A stretch of DNA of 64,000 bases, taken from Aspergillus flavus. Lineage: Eukaryota; Ascomycota; Eurotiomycetes; Eurotiales; Aspergillaceae. Positions 58,115 to 64,000 of the stretch are shown here, one piece after another (the stretch's first letter is position 1; every line of letters starts with the position of its first letter). The translations under genes were made by a program, and so were the position numbers. Location of the stretch: NCBI RefSeq assembly GCF_009017415.1, contig NC_092408.1, positions 2,480,001 through 2,544,000 on the forward strand, read 5' to 3'. Below the pieces are notes generated by a model. The model had not been told where the DNA came from. It saw nothing but the letters and a program-made list of their open reading frames with translations, and did not search any database.

Positions 58115-59188
58115 TCATAGCCAGGGCCCGAGAATCGGTACTTGTTTATAGATTTCATTCCAGCCACTGGCCTCCCAGCCCGAACCCTGGCCTCCACGAC
58201 CAACTATTCCCAGAGCGCCCGCGAGCCAGACAGCTGTTCCTACCGCGGCAACGCCATTAACTATCCACCGCATTTTTCTCTTTCTCTTGACCTGCTCTTC
58301 GCTTTCCGCGTACCCCAAGTAGCCCTCAAGTGATCCTTTCTTACAACCGCGCCTCTTCTGAGCCGTGGTGACCCTCCAACCCATCCAAGTAGCCCATCCT
58401 CCAATGATATGCCACATCCCAACAGCGGCGAGGACCACATAGTACACATTCCAAAAGACAGGGTTTCGTGCGATTCCATGAGCCACATAGCCCAAACCTA
58501 TCCCCGAACTCCCGCCATCGACGATCAAAGGTGTGACACGGTTAACGAGGACATGAGCGCCCAGGAACGGAACAAAGCAGTACCCTAGACGCGCTTGCAG
58601 GCTCATCCGCGGCCAGAAGTTCAGGGAGTATCTCTGGGCCCTAGTCTCCGCCCCGTACAGTCGTGCACGGCGAGAAGAACGAATATTGCGGAGAACAATG
58701 CCGGAAGCGATATGAACTAAGATGGGAACGGTTAGGACCACATGCTCAAGCCCCGGAGACTGGTAGATTGGTCTCGTAAGAAGCAGATAGGTTTCACTAT
58801 CTGGAACCGACTGAGTCACTAGAGGGAAAAGAGAGGTGTTGGCGAAATGTAGCGAAAAGAATAAAGTAGGGGGGTACGTTGAGTATCTCTGGAGTGCGGA
58901 TACTAGAGTAACCCGACCGTTAGCTCAAATAGAGCCCAAAGCAGTTTATGAGGACATACACCATGAGTCCCAGTTGTGTCCACGGAGACCTACGCTGAAC
59001 GGAGGCTGCCCGGCTTTTGATATATCCCCAAGCTTTGATGGACGGCCCTGTGATTGAAAGATGTATTGGCCACTTTCGAGGTCGGGAAATACATCCTGCA
59101 CTGGCGACGGGTCCAACTCCTGCATAGAAATTATTGAGTGCGTATCGATGTCCTCGGGTTTTGGCGAGATGCTTTCTTTGGAGGTCAT
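58115..59188 (-). CDS. MCP1: MCP1-like mitochondrial membrane protein (DUF1691)
   Basis: The product is 338 aa from exons 58,960-59,188 and 58,115-58,902. The 57-bp intron is textbook (GTATGT..GCTAAC..CTAG) and joins GHNWDSW to LSALQRYSTYPPTLFF. The N-terminal 65 residues are polar and probably disordered. After that come several hydrophobic segments: TLFFSLHFANTSLFPL, HVVLTVPILVHIASGIVL, LGYCFVPFLGAHVLVNRV, NVYYVVLAAVGMWHIIGG, and VNGVAAVGTAVWLAGALGIV. These surround the conserved SETYLLLTRPIYQSP and a histidine-bearing core. Yeast Mcp1 is an outer mitochondrial membrane protein that complements loss of ERMES lipid contact sites, with Vps13. Without exon 1 the frame would begin at a GTG, so the two-exon model is preferred. 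Confidence 0.85.
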
Positions 59189-59646
59189 GGTGATAGATTG
59201 AATTCCGTCAGCCTTTTACAAGTATTAAGGCGGACTGGGCGAGCGGACTTCTCTCTTTCTCTCTTTTGTTTTACCTCTATTTAATCATTGCAATGGAGGT
59301 CTCATCAATATCACCAGGCATGAAATGGGATTTAATATTCTTACAGTATTTCATCACTAATGCTTCCAACAATGCAACGACAATTACGATTGGTTGGGAG
59401 GCTGCCGGTGGGGAAGCTTAGCCTATAGAGGAAGGTCCTACTACATACTCTAGCTGCTGGTCTGGATTCATTTTTGAGCAAGCAACCTTTATAAGTACAA
59501 CAACATTAAATCACCACAAGACGTGATTCGTCTTGTCACCCTTTCTCCATCCCAATTTACTGAGATTATCGTTCAAACACACATTGTTTCTCAATATACC
59601 AAAATCTTTTATTTTTATCCTGCACACTGCTGTGCACTATAGCAAA
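59189..59646. promoter_or_regulatory. Divergent MCP1 / zinc-finger intergenic region
   Basis: No gene is visible. It should carry both promoters. A T/C-rich stretch at 59,250-59,275 (CTCTCTTTCTCTC) is the only notable feature. Confidence 0.4.
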
Positions 59647-60430
59647 ATGGCACCTGTATGTCTACCGTGTTACGACACCGAGACCCTGTTAAGCTATATA
59701 GTGGAAGATTCCGGCGTTGATGAGCTGATTTTCAATCAAACCAGCGTGGCTTTACGAATCCTGCTCCCAAAGTATGGCTCAATCCAACTAACGGACCGCA
59801 AGAGCTTGGTCCCTCTTGACTAATTCACGAGCTTCGTTATAGACTGAGTCTGCTCGCTCTGCTTTGAGCTCGTTTACCTGTACACTCTGCAACAAATCCT
59901 ATTCGCGGCATCCCGAGTATGAAGCACATATCTCTTCCTACGATCACCAGCATCGCAAACGCCTTCAAGATCTTAAACAACTCTCCCGAGACCCAAACGC
60001 TGCGGAGAAGGCTAGGCGAGCGGAAAGGAGGGCTGACGCAGAGGCTGGCCTAAGAGTCATTGATACCAAAGCTAGCGCAGCAGTGGGAACCGGGGGCGGG
60101 GGTGGCGGAGGTTTCAAGAAAGGGGGGTTCAAGAGCTCCTTTACCACTGTCAAAGGTCCTGTCGTTCCGACAGCACCAACGAAGAAGAACGTACTTGGGG
60201 ATGATGACGACGAAGATGAAATACCAGAATCAACTTATATAAGCCAACGTGCTCAGGCTACCCAAGACCCAAGTGATCAGCCTGATTACGCCGAAAGTGA
60301 CACGGATGCTGAATACTCAAGTGATACTATGGGTAGTGCCTACTATGATCCCCTTAAGCCGACGGGCTGCTTCGCTGGCTGTGTCAGCACCAAAAATATA
60401 CCCATAGGTACTGCTGCGGTCAAGGGGTAG
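59647..60430 (+). CDS. Small C2H2 zinc-finger protein
   Basis: The preferred model has a 9-base first exon (59,647-59,655, Met-Ala-Pro), a 187-bp intron (GTATGT..GACTAAT..TTATAG) and exon 59,843-60,430, giving 198 aa. The join reads MAPTESARSALSSFTC. One C2H2 finger, CTLCNKSYSRHPEYEAH then YDH, sits near residue 18. It is followed by a basic helix (RKRLQDLKQLSRDP, AEKARRAERRADAEAG), a Gly-rich stretch, an acidic DDDDEDE patch and a C-terminal DPLKPTGCFAGC. This pattern is seen in uncharacterised fungal C2H2 proteins; RNA or DNA binding is possible but not shown. The intron is the longest seen in this window, so the start is less certain than the finger. Confidence 0.7.
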
Positions 60431-60909
60431 GTTCGGTCACAACGAAGATCATCGGAAAAAGGTTGGCGTTCTTGTCCGGACTAGGGATTGCTGGCCCTTT
60501 TCTTTTTTTACTTCTATCTTTTAGGACTTGCAAGGACCGTAGGATAATCATTTGTAGGTGCCAGGCGTACTACTTAGTATGAATACCTTGGATGATACCC
60601 AGAGTACACCCCCTCGTACAATGCTTTCGGAAACTCCTATTAGGGACCCAGTTGAACTCCAGAGGCGCCACGATATCATCATCCGAGATAAGAAACGTAC
60701 GCTCGAGAGAAGATTGCAGACTAATTATATGGTAGACCTTGAAAATGCAAATAAGGTTGTTCTTTAGTATAGTCGTACAGATTTCCAACATGGGAATTTA
60801 GCGGTAAGCCCCGCGAAAACAAAAAAATGTATGCAACGGTAAAAGGGTACTAGACACAGGGTGATTACTCAGTTTTCTTTATCTCCTCCACTTCTCATCT
60901 CAAACCAAT
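60431..60909. other. 3' region with an unassigned 69-codon frame
   Basis: A + strand frame at 60,558-60,767 encodes a charged peptide (VELQRRHDIIIRDKKRTLER). It could be a terminal exon of an alternative zinc-finger transcript or a chance frame. No family is recognised. Confidence 0.35.
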
Positions 60910-62242
60910 TTACAAGCGTAGAAGCTTAGTGGCCTGGCTAAGGATGGTGTCCACCTGGGGGAAGCTCATCTGCTCAAGACCGACGGCATAAGGAGTAGGC
61001 ACCTCAGCGCCGGTGACACGAACGGCGGGGGCAGTCAGGTAGTCAAAGCCATACTCCATGGCCAAGGCCAGGATTTCTGAGGAGACACCGAACATGGGGA
61101 ATCCAGACTCGACGCACATGATGCGGCCCGTCTTCTTGAGCGACTGAACAATTGTCTCGACATCAAGGGGCTTAACGGAGCGGAGGTTGATCACCTCAGC
61201 GTCAACGCCGTATTTCTCCTTCAGTTCAGCGGCAGCGTTCAGAGACAGTCCCACGCAGCGAGAAAGAGAAACAATAGTCAAATCCTTTCCGGGACGTTCA
61301 ATCTTAGCCTTGCCAATAGGCAGGACAAAGTCGTCCTTCTGAGCGGCCTCGCTCATGGGGAAGGCTTGACCATACAAAAGCCTATGCATTGTTAGTTTAT
61401 AATATCCCGCGTCATCACTTGCTTCGGTCACACATACTCGTTCTCTAGAACAACGACAGGGTTGGGGTCACGAATAGCAGCCTTCAACAAACCCTTGGCA
61501 TCCTCAGAGCTCCACGGCGAAACAACCTTCAGTCCAGGGATGCTGCCGTACCAAGCCGAGTAGTCCTGTGAGTGCTGAGCGGCAACACCGGCGGCGAATC
61601 CATTGGGGCCACGGAAAGTGACGTTGCAGGGTTGAATACCACCAGACATGTAGTGGGTCTTAGCAGCAGAGTTGATGATTTGGTCAATAGCCTGCATGGC
61701 GAAGTTGAAGGTCATGAACTCGCACTAAAATTTGAAGCTACTTGTTAGCTGACAATATGCCTCCGGCGACGGGCAGTTAAGTATCTGGTCGATATGAACT
61801 TACAATGGGGTGCAGGCCAGCAAGAGCAGCGCCAACCGCCAGACCGCAAAAGCCTGCTTCTGTGATAGGCGTATCAATGACTCTCTTGGGGCCGAAACGG
61901 TCCAAAAGACCTCTTGTCACTTTGTAACTATGAGGCTCAAACATCAGTGATGAACCCAGGACTCGACAGTGTTTCTTTCAAGGGATAGCCATACGCTCCG
62001 TTATACTGTGCGACCTCCTCTCCCAGGATGAATGTTTTCGGGTTCGTCTCCAATTCCTCCGCGAGAGCTTCGTTCAATGCATCACGAACAGTGACTTCCT
62101 TAGCACCACCTTCCGTAGCATAGCCCCGGGAGCGTAGGATGGAGGGAGCGCATGCCGATTGGGGGAAGGCCGGACGGCGAGGAGCAGAGAGACGTGATGA
62201 AAGCAGACGAGCTGCAGGGCGGAAAAGTCGGGGAGCAGCCAT
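60910..62242 (-). CDS. PDB1: Pyruvate dehydrogenase E1 component subunit beta
   Basis: The product is 376 aa from exons 61,995-62,242, 61,804-61,927, 61,438-61,724 and 60,910-61,381 (introns 67, 79 and 56 bp). Joins restore [33 protein letters not shown] and [15 protein letters not shown]. The first 45 residues are Arg/Ala/Ser-rich without acids ([20 protein letters not shown]) and end near GYATEGG, a typical mitochondrial presequence. The mature part starts with [15 protein letters not shown] and has the thiamine-diphosphate-contacting [11 protein letters not shown] region. [17 protein letters not shown] carries the active-site loop side, and the transketolase C-domain contains DLTIVSLS and [14 protein letters not shown]. 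With E1-alpha it decarboxylates pyruvate in the mitochondrial complex. It is transcribed away from the metallophosphatase gene. Confidence 0.96.
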
Positions 62243-62606
62243 GGCCGGGCTTAAGGACATATATATCAGCAGAAGAAAGGAGAGGGTGTTCACAAGTGAC
62301 TCCCCAGCGAACGGATCAACAAGTGAAGTGAGAGAGGAAAGAGAGAAGATAGATACCGGAGCGAAGGTTTCGCAATTCCGTTGTTTCGGGACTTGGTCGT
62401 CAATCTAATGGGGATTTTAGTTTTTGGTGAGCATTTCGAGAGACTGTTGGGTTGGGGATGACTAAGCACAGGGCGGTCCTCACCGGCGGCTCATTCCGTA
62501 GGAGTGATAACAGATGTGATAACGCTAGACTCCGTACTCCGTTCCTCCCCCTCGTGTACACACTCTATTCCTCCTACCGTCCGCCCGTTCATTCATAACT
62601 ATTGTT
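62243..62606. promoter_or_regulatory. Divergent PDB1 / metallophosphatase promoter
   Basis: No gene is visible. Near-matches to the recurrent 9-mer sit head to tail near 62,528-62,542 (GACTCCGTACTCCGTT). The frame of PDB1 stays open upstream to 62,293, so a Met at 62,275 or 62,293 is possible, but 62,242 gives the better presequence. Confidence 0.45.
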
Positions 62607-64000
62607 ATGATAGTAAAAAGTATGATCTACGATCGATCCTACTCATATGTTCTCTCCTTCTTTGCCCTCGTCACTCCTATCCTTGCTCGTCAACCTTCCG
62701 CTCCGGAAGCTATCCCGGCCCCTTTGCGTGACCTGAAATGGGGACAACTCAATTTTCTCCATACTACGGATACTCATGGCTGGCTAGCCGGCCATCTCCA
62801 GGAGTATGCCCACTGAGCTGGACATCAGTTCCACTGCGGATGCCAACGATACTGATTGAATGTACTATAGGCCCTCCTACTCCGCAGATTGGGGTGATTA
62901 TGTCTCCTTCGCTACCCGGATGCGAGAGAAAGCGGAGGCACAAGGACAAGATCTATTAGTTATAGATACGGGTGACAGGGTAGAAGGCAATGGTCTCTAT
63001 GACTCGTCGGAGCCGAAAGGCGTTTATATCTCGGAAATTCTGCGGCAACAGCATATCGACCTATTATCCGCCGGGAATCATGAACTATACAAACAAAACA
63101 CCTCGGAGGCTGAACTCTTCACTACAGTACCTAATTTCCGCGGAAACTACTTAGCATCTAACATTGATATAATACATCCTTTAACCAAAGAGACTGTGCC
63201 ATTGGCCCCTCGGTTCAAGAAATTCACAACCAAGAAGCAAGGTATCCGTATCATTGCTTTTGGCTTTCTTTTCGATTTCACAAAGAACTACAATAACACC
63301 ATCGTTCATCCGGTGGAAGAGACTATCAAAGAGGAGTGGTTTCAGGAAGCTATCAGGGATAAGGAAGTTGACCTCTTCTTGGTCGTGGGACACGTTCCTG
63401 TTCATTCTAAGGAATATGATGCTGTTTTCAAGGAGATCCGGATGGTCCGTTGGGACACACCTATTCAGTTCTTTGGTGGTCATTATCATATCCGTGATTT
63501 TGCCAGATTCGACTCTAAAGCGTTTGGGTTAGCAAGCGGTCGGTTCATGGAGACAATTGGCTTCATGTCAATCGATGGCCTAACCAGTAGCAAACAGCTC
63601 GTAAAGCCTGCTTCGACAACCCCAAGCTTCCATCGAAGATATATAGATAATAACCTCTATTCCTTTTACCACCACACTGGCCTTGACGAGGAAACCTTCT
63701 CTACGGAGGAGGGTCGGAACGTGTCTCGGCTTATTGAGGAGTCTAGGAGCACTCTTCGACTCGATGAGGTACACGGTTGTGCCCCTCGGGATCTTTGGAT
63801 GTCACGCGTCAAGTATCCGAGTGAGGATAGCATTTATACTTGGCTCGAGCAGCAGGTGCTGCCCAACTCGCTGCAGGATAAATCTCGCACTGGCAAGCCG
63901 GCTCTTGCCATAGTCAACACCGGCGCCATTCGCTTTGACATATTCAAAGGTCCTTTTACTCAAGACTCGACATTCATAGTCTCTCCTTTTACCAGCGGTT
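62607..64000 (+). CDS. Secreted 5'-nucleotidase-like metallophosphatase (partial)
   Basis: The gene is cut by the right edge. Exon 1 is 62,607-62,803 (an alternative Met is at 62,622). A 67-bp intron follows, then exon 2 from 62,871 open to the end, about 442 residues in view. A hydrophobic signal sequence ([15 protein letters not shown]) precedes the catalytic domain. All calcineurin-like metal motifs are present: HTTDTHGW (DxH), [23 protein letters not shown] and [10 protein letters not shown]. After them comes [12 protein letters not shown], the start of the 5'-nucleotidase C-terminal domain. The arrangement resembles yeast YHR202W and UDP-sugar hydrolase/5'-nucleotidases, which release phosphate from nucleotides or related esters at the cell surface or in the vacuole. 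The true substrate is unknown. Confidence 0.88.

Overview
The window looks like nuclear DNA of a filamentous or dimorphic ascomycete. Its protein genes carry short (47-112 bp, one 187 bp) GT..AG introns with CTAAC/CTGAC-like branch sites, and fatty acid synthase is encoded by two divergent genes (alpha and beta subunits), as in Aspergillus and relatives. A 14 kb block that is overwhelmingly A/T sits beside normal-composition, gene-dense DNA. That sharp two-speed layout, with retroelements mutated by transitions, is known from Onygenales such as Blastomyces. The species call is inference; order-level placement is more secure.

Positions 1-14,300 hold a gene-free, AT-rich, RIP-like repeat block. 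From left to right it contains: a decayed hAT transposase end with a GC-rich, palindrome-bearing tail (to about 1,540); a nearly full-length but dead Ty1/copia element with two recognisable LTRs (1,898-2,400 and about 8,200-8,701) and integrase, reverse transcriptase and RNase H relics in copia order; a Ty3/gypsy integrase relic on the minus strand (about 9,960-10,620); a 53-bp-arm hairpin (11,831-11,949); and a roughly 550 bp imperfect palindrome at the right edge of the block.

Positions 14,400-64,000 hold 16 conserved protein genes: an asteroid/XPG-like nuclease-fold protein (+), UTP21 (-), the VIP1-type inositol pyrophosphate synthase (+), a DAGK-like lipid kinase (+), a ROG1-type DUF676 lipase (+), an inositol monophosphatase (-), HGH1 (+), a Cid1-like nucleotidyltransferase (-), the TFIIF large subunit TFG1 (+), FAS beta (-) and FAS alpha (+) around a 2.7 kb shared promoter, tRNA dimethyltransferase TRM1 (-), MCP1 (-), a C2H2 zinc-finger protein (+), pyruvate dehydrogenase E1-beta (-), and a secreted 5'-nucleotidase-like metallophosphatase (+, cut by the right edge). 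I rebuilt exon structures from reading frame, splice signals and remembered family consensus; all spliced lengths are multiples of three.

Most genes are housekeeping: ribosome assembly, transcription, tRNA modification, fatty acid synthesis and acetyl-CoA supply. FAS and pyruvate dehydrogenase are linked by acetyl-CoA, and the VIP1 and inositol monophosphatase genes both touch inositol phosphates, but these look like loose neighbourhoods rather than a dedicated cluster. The points most worth checking are the missing third catalytic aspartate in the Cid1-like protein, the recurrent intergenic 9-mer TACGGAGTA, the inverted repeats in the AT block, and a small inverted-repeat element near 27.5 kb.
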